NCBI GenBank assembly: GCA_029979145.1
Contig: JAPOIC010000094.1
Span: forward strand, 1-7,546
Reading direction: 5' to 3'
DNA length: 7,546 bases
Origin: Opitutaceae bacterium
GTDB taxonomy: Bacteria > Verrucomicrobiota > Verrucomicrobiia > Opitutales > Opitutaceae
Shown here: positions 1 through 5,667 of the stretch, in pieces
How the letters are laid out: every line of letters starts with the position of its first letter
Position numbering within the stretch: position 1 is the stretch's first letter
Program-made: the position numbers and the translations under genes
The notes under the pieces: model-generated
The model's input: only the letters and a program-made list of their open reading frames with translations
Told to the model about the DNA's origin: nothing
Database searches by the model: none

Positions 1-2
1 AA

Positions 3-1253
3 CCGTGGGAAGGTCCTTACAGCCTCTACGCGACGATCATCCGCGACGGCGACCGCTACCGCATGTATTACCGCGGCCACGGCGACCTCAAACGCCGCTC
101 CGCCAGCTGTTACGCCGAGAGCACCGACGGACTTACCTGGACCCGCCCCCCGCTGGGGCTGATCCCTGACGACGAGCGCAACGACACCAACATCATCCAC
201 ATCGACCCGTCGAAGCAGGAACGCACCTCGCACAACTTCACGCCATTCCTCGACCGCAACCCCGCCGCCCCGCCCGCCGAGCGCTTCAAGGCAGTGGGCG
301 GCGAGGACAAGGGCGGCCTGTTTGCCTTCGGCTCGGCCGACGGCATCCACTGGCACAAATTGCAGGACGGTCCGGTGTTCCGCGACGGCGTGTTCGACTC
401 GCAAAACGTGCCCTTCTGGTCCGAAAGCGAGGGCTGCTATGTGCTCTACTTCCGCGTCTGGACCGAGGGACTCTACAAGGGCAAACGCACCATCGCCCGC
501 ACGACCTCCAACGATTTCCGCAATTGGTCCCCGGCGCAGCGCATGAATTTCGGCGACGCCCCGGAAGAAGAGCTCTACACCAACGTCACTTTCCCCTGCC
601 CCGGCGCGCCGCACCTCTATCTCGCCCTGCCTTCGCGCTTCGTGCCCAAGCGGCGCTGGATGGAGCCAGCCCAGGCCCGCGCGCTCGGCGTGTTGGAAAA
701 GCGCGAGAACGACGTGTCCGACACGGTGTTCATGACCAGCCGCGGCGGCGCGATTTACGATCGGCACTTTCCCCAAGCCTACATCAAGCCCGGACCGGAC
801 CCCACGGACTGGGTCGGCCGCAACAACATGGTGTCAGCCGGCCTCGTCGAACTCGACGGCGGCGCCACCTGGGGCATCTACCGCTGCCACCACTATGCGA
901 CGCCAACCTGCCACCTGCGCCTGCACACGCTGCGCCGCGACGGCTTTGCCCGTCTCCGCGCCGGCGCCCGGCGCGGTGGCGTGCTCACCAAGGCTTTCGT
1001 CGCCGTCGGCGATACCCTTTGCCTCAATTTCGCCACCAGCGGCGCCGGCACCATTCGTGTCGAGGCGCTCGATGAGAACCGCCAGCCCATTGAAGACTTC
1101 TCCGGCCGTCACGCCGCCAAACTGTTCGGCGACAGCACGCACCACGCCGTGCCCTGGCCGAAGCAGCGCGCCTGGTCCGAACTCGCCGGCCGCACGATCC
1201 ACCTGCGTTTCACGATGAGCGAAGCTGACCTCTACGCGTTGCAACAGGGGTAA
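3..1253 (+). CDS. Partial five-bladed beta-propeller glycosidase-like protein (GH32/GH43-like), 5' end missing
   Basis: The reading frame is already open at the window's left edge (first codons read PWEGPYSLYATI), so the gene starts upstream. The ATG at 63 is internal and is not the start. 416 residues are visible up to the TAA at 1251-1253. Repeated Ser-x-Asp-Gly/Phe-x-x-Trp blade motifs are seen: STDGLTW near residue 40 of the visible part, SADGIHW near 111 and SNDFRNW near 169. Such motifs recur in beta-propeller glycosidases of the GH32/GH43 type. The last ~75 residues (from about 'LCLNFAT' to 'LRFTMSEADLYALQ') resemble the C-terminal beta-sandwich that follows such propellers in many Planctomycetes and Verrucomicrobia proteins. 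A role in glycan or sugar processing is inferred from fold only; substrate and catalytic residues cannot be assigned. No signal peptide can be judged because the N-terminus is missing. The gene converges on the minus-strand operon, and its stop is followed after one base by the palindromic repeat at 1255-1332. Confidence 0.7.
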   Translation, partial: PWEGPYSLYATIIRDGDRYRMYYRGHGDLKRRSASCYAESTDGLTWTRPPLGLIPDDERNDTNIIHIDPSKQERTSHNFTPFLDRNPAAPPAERFKAVGGEDKGGLFAFGSADGIHWHKLQDGPVFRDGVFDSQNVPFWSESEGCYVLYFRVWTEGLYKGKRTIARTTSNDFRNWSPAQRMNFGDAPEEELYTNVTFPCPGAPHLYLALPSRFVPKRRWMEPAQARALGVLEKRENDVSDTVFMTSRGGAIYDRHFPQAYIKPGPDPTDWVGRNNMVSAGLVELDGGATWGIYRCHHYATPTCHLRLHTLRRDGFARLRAGARRGGVLTKAFVAVGDTLCLNFATSGAGTIRVEALDENRQPIEDFSGRHAAKLFGDSTHHAVPWPKQRAWSELAGRTIHLRFTMSEADLYALQQG

Positions 1254-1254
1254 T

Positions 1255-1332
1255 TGTAGGGCGGGGTCGCCGACCCCGCCAAGACGCACGCGTCCACTGA
1301 TTCGACGGCTGGGTCAGCGACCCCGCCCTACA
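1255..1332. repeat. REPIN-like inverted pair of GC-rich palindromes
   Basis: The left arm (1255-1280) and right arm (1307-1332) are 26 bp each and are inverted copies matching at 24 of 26 positions, separated by 26 bp. Both ends read TGTAGGGCGGGGTCG outward-in. Each arm is also a palindrome on its own (GGCGGGGTC / GACCCCGCC around a 3-nt centre in the left arm; the right arm has one mismatched pair). The element can therefore form two small hairpins or one long one. A pair of inverted palindromic units with an unrelated spacer is the architecture of REPIN/BIME elements. Lying just after a stop codon and between convergent genes, it may also limit read-through or protect mRNA 3' ends. No run of T follows. 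Confidence 0.75.
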
Positions 1333-1430
1333 TTCATCGCCTCACCAACGCGGCGAGGGCGCCGCGGCTCCATCAAATGCTGCATATGGGATGCGCCGCC
1401 CCCGGTGCGCCTTTCCGGCCCCCAACCTAA

Positions 1431-1445
1431 TCGCCCCGCCCTACA
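1431..1445. repeat. Possible fragment of the GC-rich palindromic unit
   Basis: The 12-nt stretch CCCCGCCCTACA here equals the outer end of the right arm of the 1255-1332 element, and the preceding bases (TCG against GCGA) nearly match. It may be a decayed half-unit. In GC-rich intergenic DNA a short match of this kind could also arise by chance. Confidence 0.3.
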
Positions 1446-1486
1446 GCCGCACCAAGCGCGTTGAGGTCAACGCCCTCCACCTTCAT

Positions 1487-1520
1487 CCCTCCCTCAGTTA
1501 CCTCCGCTACCTCCTGTAAA
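1487..1520 (-). repeat. 9-nt-periodic purine repeat, copy A
   Basis: Read on the minus strand this is three successive 9-nt units, ACAGGAGGT, AGCGGAGGT and AACTGAGGG, followed by a further AGGG. It belongs with copies at 1545-1574, 4791-4820 and 4851-4882, which share the first unit ACAGGAG and the 9-nt spacing. It is not in a gene. On the operon transcript it would lie in the 3' untranslated part after the stop at 1588. Confidence 0.6.
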
Positions 1521-1544
1521 TTCCATCGGTCAGCAGGCTCGAAT

Positions 1545-1574
1545 TCTCCGCGCCCTCCGTGATCTCCTGTTCAA
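1545..1574 (-). repeat. 9-nt-periodic purine repeat, copy B
   Basis: On the minus strand the units read AACAGGAGA, TCACGGAGG, GCGCGGAGA. It lies 24 bp from copy A in the same orientation and begins 13 bp beyond the stop codon of the TIM-barrel gene. It is more diverged than copies A and C but keeps the ACAGGAG lead and the GGAG core every 9 nt. Confidence 0.55.
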
Positions 1575-1587
1575 CCAATGCTCGGGC

Positions 1588-2478
1588 TCACTTCGCCGGC
1601 CAATGCTGCGCAATCTTGCCGCGCAGGAACTTCACGCTCGAGGCCAGCTGGTCCATGCCGTTCACGCCGTCCTCGATGCTGATCCAGCTGTCGAAACCGA
1701 CCGCGCTCAGCGTGCCGAAGATGGCGTCGTAGTCATTGAGGCCCTTGCCGATTTCGCCGTGGGCGAGTCGTTTGGCGTAGCCGAGCGCGCCGCCCTCTTC
1801 GTTGCGCAAGTCCTCCAACGTGCCACTCAGCAGATATCGGTCGCTGGCGTGCATCGTGACGACGCGATGCTTTACGCGTTCCAGCAGTTCCAACGGATCG
1901 TCGCCGGCCAAGAAGGCGTTGCTGGGGTCGTAGTTCACGCCGAAATGCGGGTGATGCAGCCGGTCCACCAGTGCGCAAAACACATTCAGCTTCTGCGCAA
2001 ACTCCGGGTAGGTCCAAAAATCGTCCTTGTAGTGATTCTCCAGGATGAGCGTGACGCCGCACTTTTCGGCCTCGGGCAGGCAGGCCTCAATGTTGGCGAC
2101 TACGATGTCGAGCCCCTGCTCGGTCGTCAGCTCCGGGCGCCGTTGGCCGGACAACACCCGGCAGTAGCTCGCGCCCAGCTCGGCCGACATGCGAATCCAC
2201 GTCTTTTCCTTTTCAATTTCCTGACGGCGCAACTCCGGGTCGGGTTGGGAAAAGTCCGGGGAGCAGCAGAGCATCGGGATCACCATGCCGGCAGCTTCGA
2301 CTTGGTGACGCGCCTTCGCCCACTGCGTCGAATCGGCCAGTTCCAGCATGCCACTGTAGTATTCCAGTCCGGCCACGCCGAGCGGCGCAGCCAGATCAAC
2401 CCACTGCTGCAGCGTCATGGAGCCATCCTTGCAGAGCTGCTGCATGAAGGCTTTCGGAAAGGCGGCGAGTTGAGGCAT
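1588..2478 (-). CDS. Sugar isomerase/epimerase-like TIM-barrel protein (xylose isomerase-like / AP endonuclease 2 family)
   Basis: 296 residues, the usual length for this family. These are metal-dependent TIM barrels that isomerise or epimerise keto-sugars or related hydroxy-acids in the cytoplasm. The expected metal ligands are visible in order: Glu147 (LILENHY), Asp184 (NYDPSN), His210 (VTMHASD) and Glu269 (ISIEDG). His240 lies in the typical HGEIGKG loop that closes the active site. The start at 2478 leaves a 4-bp gap to the stop of the short-chain dehydrogenase, so translational coupling is likely; no good Shine-Dalgarno sequence precedes it. It is the last gene of the minus-strand operon. 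Its likely job is interconverting the product of the two dehydrogenases upstream. Substrate (tagatose/psicose, hydroxypyruvate, inosose or other) cannot be decided from sequence. No signal peptide or membrane segment is seen. Confidence 0.88.
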   Translation of the reverse strand: MPQLAAFPKAFMQQLCKDGSMTLQQWVDLAAPLGVAGLEYYSGMLELADSTQWAKARHQVEAAGMVIPMLCCSPDFSQPDPELRRQEIEKEKTWIRMSAELGASYCRVLSGQRRPELTTEQGLDIVVANIEACLPEAEKCGVTLILENHYKDDFWTYPEFAQKLNVFCALVDRLHHPHFGVNYDPSNAFLAGDDPLELLERVKHRVVTMHASDRYLLSGTLEDLRNEEGGALGYAKRLAHGEIGKGLNDYDAIFGTLSAVGFDSWISIEDGVNGMDQLASSVKFLRGKIAQHWPAK

Positions 2479-2482
2479 CGGA

Positions 2483-3259
2483 TCAGTCGTTCGTCTTCAC
2501 CGGGTTGCGGGCGTAGACCGAGAATTGCTCGAGTTCAATTACCGAGCCCGTAATCGGTCGTGACTCGTCGCCGAGCCAGAACACCGCCGCGGCGCCAATC
2601 GCCTCCGGCATGATCAGCTTGCCAGAAGGCGCATAAAGCGGCGGCACATGGTCGGCCCAGTCCTCGGGCAGCCCCTGCGCCACCTGCGCTGCCTGTTCGC
2701 GCGGCGTCAGCACCCAGCCAACGTTGAAGAGCGTGAAGCGCACCCGATCGGTGCCGTGCGCGTTGGCCAGGTTGCGAGTCAACGTCTGCAAACCGCCCTT
2801 CGACGTGCTGTAATCAATGAAGGTCGCCTCGCCGCTCAGCGCGTTGATCGAGCCGATATTCAGCACGCTGCCCTGGCTCGCCTTGAGGTGCGGGAACGCC
2901 GCCTGGATGAGAAATAGCGGCGCGCGCAGGTTGATCGTCATTGTGCGCTCATACTTCTCGAGCGTGATGGTCTCGAGCGTGTGCCGGGGCACGATCGCGG
3001 CGTTGTTCACCAGGCCGTCGATCTTGCCAAAGGTCTTGAGCGCGGCGGCCACGACGCGCGGCGGCGCGCCGGGATCCAGCAAGTCGTCAATGTGCAGGGC
3101 AGAAGCGGGGCCGAGCTTCTTGACCAGCGCCTCGCCTTCCTCGCGCTCGATTCCGTGGATAAGCACGCGGGCGCCTTCGGCGACGCAGCGCTCGGCGATG
3201 CCGCGGCCGATGCCGTTCGTGCTGCCGGTGACGATGATGACTTTGTCTTTCAGTCGCAT
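2483..3259 (-). CDS. Short-chain dehydrogenase/reductase (SDR), classical type
   Basis: 258 residues, typical of classical SDRs, which use NAD(P)H to interconvert alcohols and ketones. The dinucleotide-binding motif TGSTNGIG is at residues 11-18, NNAA at 85-88, Asn110, catalytic Ser137 (NIGSINA), and Tyr150-x3-Lys154 (YSTSKGG). The full Asn-Ser-Tyr-Lys catalytic set is therefore intact. The usual Pro-Gly after the catalytic lysine strand reads Val180-Gly181 here (NVGWVLT), a small departure. No signal peptide. It sits between the OsmC-family gene (7-bp gap) and the TIM-barrel gene (4-bp gap). The bases just before its ATG read TGATCCCCTT, without a Shine-Dalgarno. Within the operon it probably oxidises or reduces a sugar, polyol or sugar acid as the second redox step; gluconate-5-dehydrogenase-like chemistry is one possibility but not shown. 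Confidence 0.9.
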   Translation of the reverse strand: MRLKDKVIIVTGSTNGIGRGIAERCVAEGARVLIHGIEREEGEALVKKLGPASALHIDDLLDPGAPPRVVAAALKTFGKIDGLVNNAAIVPRHTLETITLEKYERTMTINLRAPLFLIQAAFPHLKASQGSVLNIGSINALSGEATFIDYSTSKGGLQTLTRNLANAHGTDRVRFTLFNVGWVLTPREQAAQVAQGLPEDWADHVPPLYAPSGKLIMPEAIGAAAVFWLGDESRPITGSVIELEQFSVYARNPVKTND

Positions 3260-3266
3260 AAGGGGA

Positions 3267-3737
3267 TCAAGGGGATGCCGGCGCCGCCACCTTCACCTCG
3301 GTGCGGATGGATTGCGCAATGAAACACTGTTCGTGGGCGTGGTGATGCAGGTCGGCCTCAGCGGCGGCATCCGGCCGGCGGTCGCTGCTGTAAACAATCT
3401 TGGGGTGAAGCGTCACGGTGCTCACCCACGGCACGCCGTGTTCATTCTTGGTCATCACGCCCATCGCCTCGTCGCGGTAGCGGTCAACCACGTAGCCGGC
3501 TTTCGCCGCCAGCCAGAGGAAGGTGAGCATGTGGCAACTCGACACCGCCGCCACGAAGGCCTCTTCCGGGTCGACGTTGGCGGGATTGGACCACGGCTGC
3601 GGCACCACGGCGGGCGACGGCGAGGCCGGCACGGTCACGCCGCCATCAAAGGTCCAGGTGTGCTCGCGCGAGTAACGGCCGCGCAGGAAATCCGGCTCGC
3701 GCCGCTCCCAGGCAATCGTGGCGAGGTGCTCCGCCAT
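3267..3737 (-). CDS. OsmC-family protein
   Basis: 156 residues, matching the family length. OsmC/Ohr proteins are small cytoplasmic dimers that reduce organic or lipid hydroperoxides with two cysteines. Both candidate catalytic cysteines are present: Cys68 in the helix DPEEAFVAAVSSCHMLTFLW and Cys138 in HEQCFIAQS. The HxxC-[FI]-A context of the second Cys and the SSCHMLTF context of the first point to the broader OsmC-like group rather than classical Ohr. The gene is tightly packed in a sugar-oxidation operon (4-bp gap to the upstream dehydrogenase, 7-bp gap to the downstream SDR), so it is almost certainly cotranscribed. Why a peroxidase-type protein belongs there is unclear; it could detoxify a by-product or act on a thiol or carbonyl intermediate. 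No Shine-Dalgarno sequence is visible before the ATG. Confidence 0.87.
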   Translation of the reverse strand: MAEHLATIAWERREPDFLRGRYSREHTWTFDGGVTVPASPSPAVVPQPWSNPANVDPEEAFVAAVSSCHMLTFLWLAAKAGYVVDRYRDEAMGVMTKNEHGVPWVSTVTLHPKIVYSSDRRPDAAAEADLHHHAHEQCFIAQSIRTEVKVAAPASP

Positions 3738-3741
3738 GGCG

Positions 3742-4770
3742 TCAGACCGGCTTGAGCACGGCCTTCACGATCGCGCCCGAATGCATTTTTTCGAAGGCCT
3801 CGTGCCAGTTTTCCAAGCCCCAGATGCCTCCGGTGACGGCCTTCACGTCGAGCTGGCCCGAGGCGAGCAACGCGAGGACGCGTTCCCACACCGGCCAGTT
3901 GTGGCTGAAGCTGCCCTGCAGGCGGATGTTTTTCTGCACCAGCGGATCGAGGGAAAAGTTCAGCGGCTGCGGGCCCCAGCCCACCTTACTGATCCAGCCG
4001 TTGGGCCGCACGAGCTCCAGCGCGATCTTCAGCGCCACCGAGGCGCCGGCCGCGTCGATGATGCCATCGGCACCGAGGCCGTCGCGCTCCTCGGCCCAGG
4101 CGGTGGCGTCACCGATGATGATCTCGCAGCCGTAGGCCTTGGCGGCGATTTCGAGGCGCACCCGGTCGCGCTCCAGACCAACCAACGCCACCTCAGCACC
4201 CGCCAGCCGCGCCATCGCCGCGCAGAGAATTCCAATCGGTCCGGGACCAAGCACGAGCACGCGGTCGCCGGGTTTGATCGAGGCGTTGTTGATGACGGCG
4301 TTGTAGGCGACGCAGCACGGCTCGGTCAGCGCGGCCTCCTCCATCGCCAGCTTGGCGGGCACGCGGTGTAGGCAGCGGGATGGCACGCGCACGAAACGCG
4401 TCATCGCGCCGTCAACACCGTAGCCGAAACCCTTGCGGTTGGGATCGAGATTGTAGAGCCCGGCACGGGTGAGCGGGCTGTCTGGATTGATCACCGCAGC
4501 CGTCTCGCTCACGGCGCGGTCGCCCTCGCTCCAGCCCTTGACCTCACGACCCACCGCCGCGATGGCGCCGCCAAACTCGTGGCCGAGCACCACCGGGTAA
4601 TTCACGGGCCAGCTATGCGAGCTGTGCCATTGGTGCAGATCGCTCCCGCAAACGCCGACGGCCTCAACCGCCAGGATCACGTCTTGGTCGCCCGGCTCCG
4701 GCCGGGACACCTCTCGCAGCTCAACGCTGCCAGCTTCAGGAGCAAAATTGACGACGGCGGGAAACTTCAT
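3742..4770 (-). CDS. Medium-chain (zinc-type) alcohol/polyol dehydrogenase lacking the structural-zinc cysteines
   Basis: 342 residues, normal for the threonine/sorbitol dehydrogenase-like branch of the MDR superfamily. It should oxidise a secondary alcohol of a sugar, polyol or sugar acid with NAD(P). Visible features: catalytic-zinc residues Cys41 (GVCGSDLH), His64-Glu65 (VLGHEFGG) and Glu150 (LTEPCC); Rossmann glycine motif GPGPIG at 175-180; the GYGVDGA stretch at 116-122. Where relatives have four cysteines binding a structural zinc (C-x2-C-x2-C-x7-C, just before YNLCPNRKG-like sequence), this protein has Asn95, Ser98, Thr101 and Asp109 at exactly the same spacing. Catalytic zinc is thus expected and structural zinc is not. 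Start at 4770: its leader ends in CCCC with no Shine-Dalgarno. Followed after 4 bp by the OsmC-family gene. The 118-bp gap upstream contains two facing 9-nt repeats. Confidence 0.9.
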   Translation of the reverse strand: MKFPAVVNFAPEAGSVELREVSRPEPGDQDVILAVEAVGVCGSDLHQWHSSHSWPVNYPVVLGHEFGGAIAAVGREVKGWSEGDRAVSETAAVINPDSPLTRAGLYNLDPNRKGFGYGVDGAMTRFVRVPSRCLHRVPAKLAMEEAALTEPCCVAYNAVINNASIKPGDRVLVLGPGPIGILCAAMARLAGAEVALVGLERDRVRLEIAAKAYGCEIIIGDATAWAEERDGLGADGIIDAAGASVALKIALELVRPNGWISKVGWGPQPLNFSLDPLVQKNIRLQGSFSHNWPVWERVLALLASGQLDVKAVTGGIWGLENWHEAFEKMHSGAIVKAVLKPV

Positions 4771-4790
4771 GGGGAATTAAGAAATGAATC

Positions 4791-4820
4791 CTACAGGAGG
4801 GAACGGAGGAAACAGAGGAG
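4791..4820 (+). repeat. 9-nt-periodic purine repeat, copy C
   Basis: On the plus strand, after CT, three 9-nt units follow: ACAGGAGGG, AACGGAGGA, AACAGAGGA. It is the cleanest copy in the window. It faces copy D (4851-4882) in inverted orientation, sharing TACAGGAG and AAACAGAGG, so the two could pair in RNA or single-stranded DNA. It lies 21 bp upstream of the medium-chain dehydrogenase start. Confidence 0.65.
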
Positions 4821-4850
4821 AAATTCAGGAAAGTATCGAGGGAATCATGT

Positions 4851-4882
4851 TCACTCCGCTCCCTCTGTTTTCTCCTGTAAAA
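4851..4882 (-). repeat. 9-nt-periodic purine repeat, copy D
   Basis: On the minus strand the units read ACAGGAGAA, AACAGAGGG, AGCGGAGTG. It begins 6 bp beyond the stop codon of the HUMPS-family gene. It pairs with copy C: CTCCTGTA (4872-4879) is the complement of TACAGGAG (4792-4799), and CCTCTGTTT (4862-4870) of AAACAGAGG (4810-4818). A continuous stem would need a 9-nt bulge, because the order of the units differs. Confidence 0.6.
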
Positions 4883-4888
4883 CGGTCT

Positions 4889-5599
4889 TCATCGCCGCGC
4901 CTTCACGGCGACTTCACCGTAGCCGTGCACGCGGTCGCAGATCAGACGCAGGGTGCCCTCGAGATTGCTGTCGGCAGTGCGAAAGGCATCGGCATCCACC
5001 GCCAACGGCGCGCCGATGACCACCAGGGGAGCGCCGTATTCCGGCGTGCGCACGGCCTGTTCAAGGGTGAGGCCGCCGACCGCCTGCACCGGCACGCTCA
5101 CGGCCGCCACGACCTCGCGCAGCTGGTCCAGCGGACTTGGCATGCGGTGGCCGGCGGCGGCGATGCCGCGGCGCTCGTCGTAGCCGATGTGGTGGATCAC
5201 AAAATCACAGCCCGCGTCCTCGAGCAGTTTCGCACCGGCCACCATGTCAGGGCAGCCGAGGTTGTCGCCCATGACCTTCACCCCGTGATCGCGCCCGGCC
5301 TGCACGACACATTTCAATGTCTCTTCGTGCGCCCGCGCCATGACGACCACATGCGTGGCGCCGGCCTTGGCCATCATCTCGGCCTCGAGGTAGCCGCCAT
5401 CCATCGTCTTGAGATCCGCCACGATCGGCACGTCGGGAAACCGCTCGCGCAAGGCGCGCACGCCATGCAGCCCTTCGGCGAGAATCAATGGTGTGCCGGC
5501 TTCAAGCCAGTCCACCCCGGCTCGGCGGGCGAGTTCCGCCGTCGCCAGCGCCTCCTTGATGTCGGTGAGGTCGAGCGAAATTTGAACGATGGGGCGCAT
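4889..5599 (-). CDS. HUMPS / orotidine-5'-phosphate decarboxylase superfamily enzyme (hexulose-6-phosphate synthase- or ketogulonate-6-phosphate decarboxylase-like)
   Basis: 236 residues, normal for this (beta/alpha)8 superfamily. Members cleave or form a C-C bond next to a 1,2-enediolate of a sugar phosphate, with Mg2+. Visible residues: Asp10 (SLDLTD), Glu33 (LEAGTP), the signature Asp62-x-Lys64-x2-Asp67 (ADLKTMDGG), His136/His137, and phosphate-loop glycines at 175-176 and 196. Compared with E. coli 3-keto-L-gulonate-6-phosphate decarboxylase as I recall it, Glu112 is Asp112 here, Arg139 is Tyr140 and Thr169 is Val174. These changes lean toward the hexulose-phosphate synthase side. No 6-phospho-3-hexuloisomerase partner is in the window, so formaldehyde fixation is not supported by context. 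It is the first gene of the minus-strand operon, reading away from the divergent control region. The start at 5599 is preceded by TGTTCCCC and no Shine-Dalgarno. Family call is firm; exact reaction is open. Confidence 0.85.
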   Translation of the reverse strand: MRPIVQISLDLTDIKEALATAELARRAGVDWLEAGTPLILAEGLHGVRALRERFPDVPIVADLKTMDGGYLEAEMMAKAGATHVVVMARAHEETLKCVVQAGRDHGVKVMGDNLGCPDMVAGAKLLEDAGCDFVIHHIGYDERRGIAAAGHRMPSPLDQLREVVAAVSVPVQAVGGLTLEQAVRTPEYGAPLVVIGAPLAVDADAFRTADSNLEGTLRLICDRVHGYGEVAVKARR

Positions 5600-5626
5600 G
5601 GGGAACAGGCAGAGGATGTTGATCGC

Positions 5627-5645
5627 GCATTGAGACCGTCAATGC
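5627..5645. promoter_or_regulatory. 19-bp dyad, candidate operator
   Basis: Two perfect 7-bp arms, GCATTGA and TCAATGC, flank a 5-nt centre (GACCG). It overlaps the best -35-like hexamers on both strands and lies 28 bp upstream of the HUMPS-gene start. Position and symmetry suit a dimeric repressor site; no regulator gene is visible to name it. Confidence 0.4.
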
Positions 5646-5667
5646 TGCGTAACCCTATGACGGATTG

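Larger units (their letters stand above)
1254..1587. other. Intergenic region between convergent genes, repeat-rich
   Basis: This 334-bp gap separates two converging genes. It holds a REPIN-like inverted pair (1255-1332), a short fragment resembling one arm of it (1431-1445), and two same-orientation copies of a 9-nt-periodic purine repeat (1487-1520 and 1545-1574). I see no convincing gene, tRNA or T-tract terminator in it. 1333-1430 is GC-rich with no structure I can name. Confidence 0.7.

Noticed and set aside
63..65. ATG at 63 as the true start of the propeller protein
   Set aside because: The frame continues open to the left edge with sequence that fits the family (PWEGPYSLYATIIRDGDRYR), so the start must lie outside the window.
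1487..1574. Possible CRISPR-like array
   Set aside because: The repeated unit is 9 nt, contiguous and degenerate, with no 20-40-nt direct repeats or unique spacers of constant length and no cas genes.
1603..2553. 316-codon open frame on the plus strand over the TIM-barrel gene
   Set aside because: It is antisense to a gene with all four metal ligands in place and runs across the operon junction. Its translation shows no family motif.
2817..3755. 312-codon plus-strand open frame across the SDR and OsmC genes
   Set aside because: It overlaps two well-supported minus-strand genes in antisense and has no recognisable motif.
4889..5599. Formaldehyde-fixing RuMP cycle enzyme
   Set aside because: No 6-phospho-3-hexuloisomerase or C1 gene is in the window. 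The residues are suggestive only, so the name was kept at family level.
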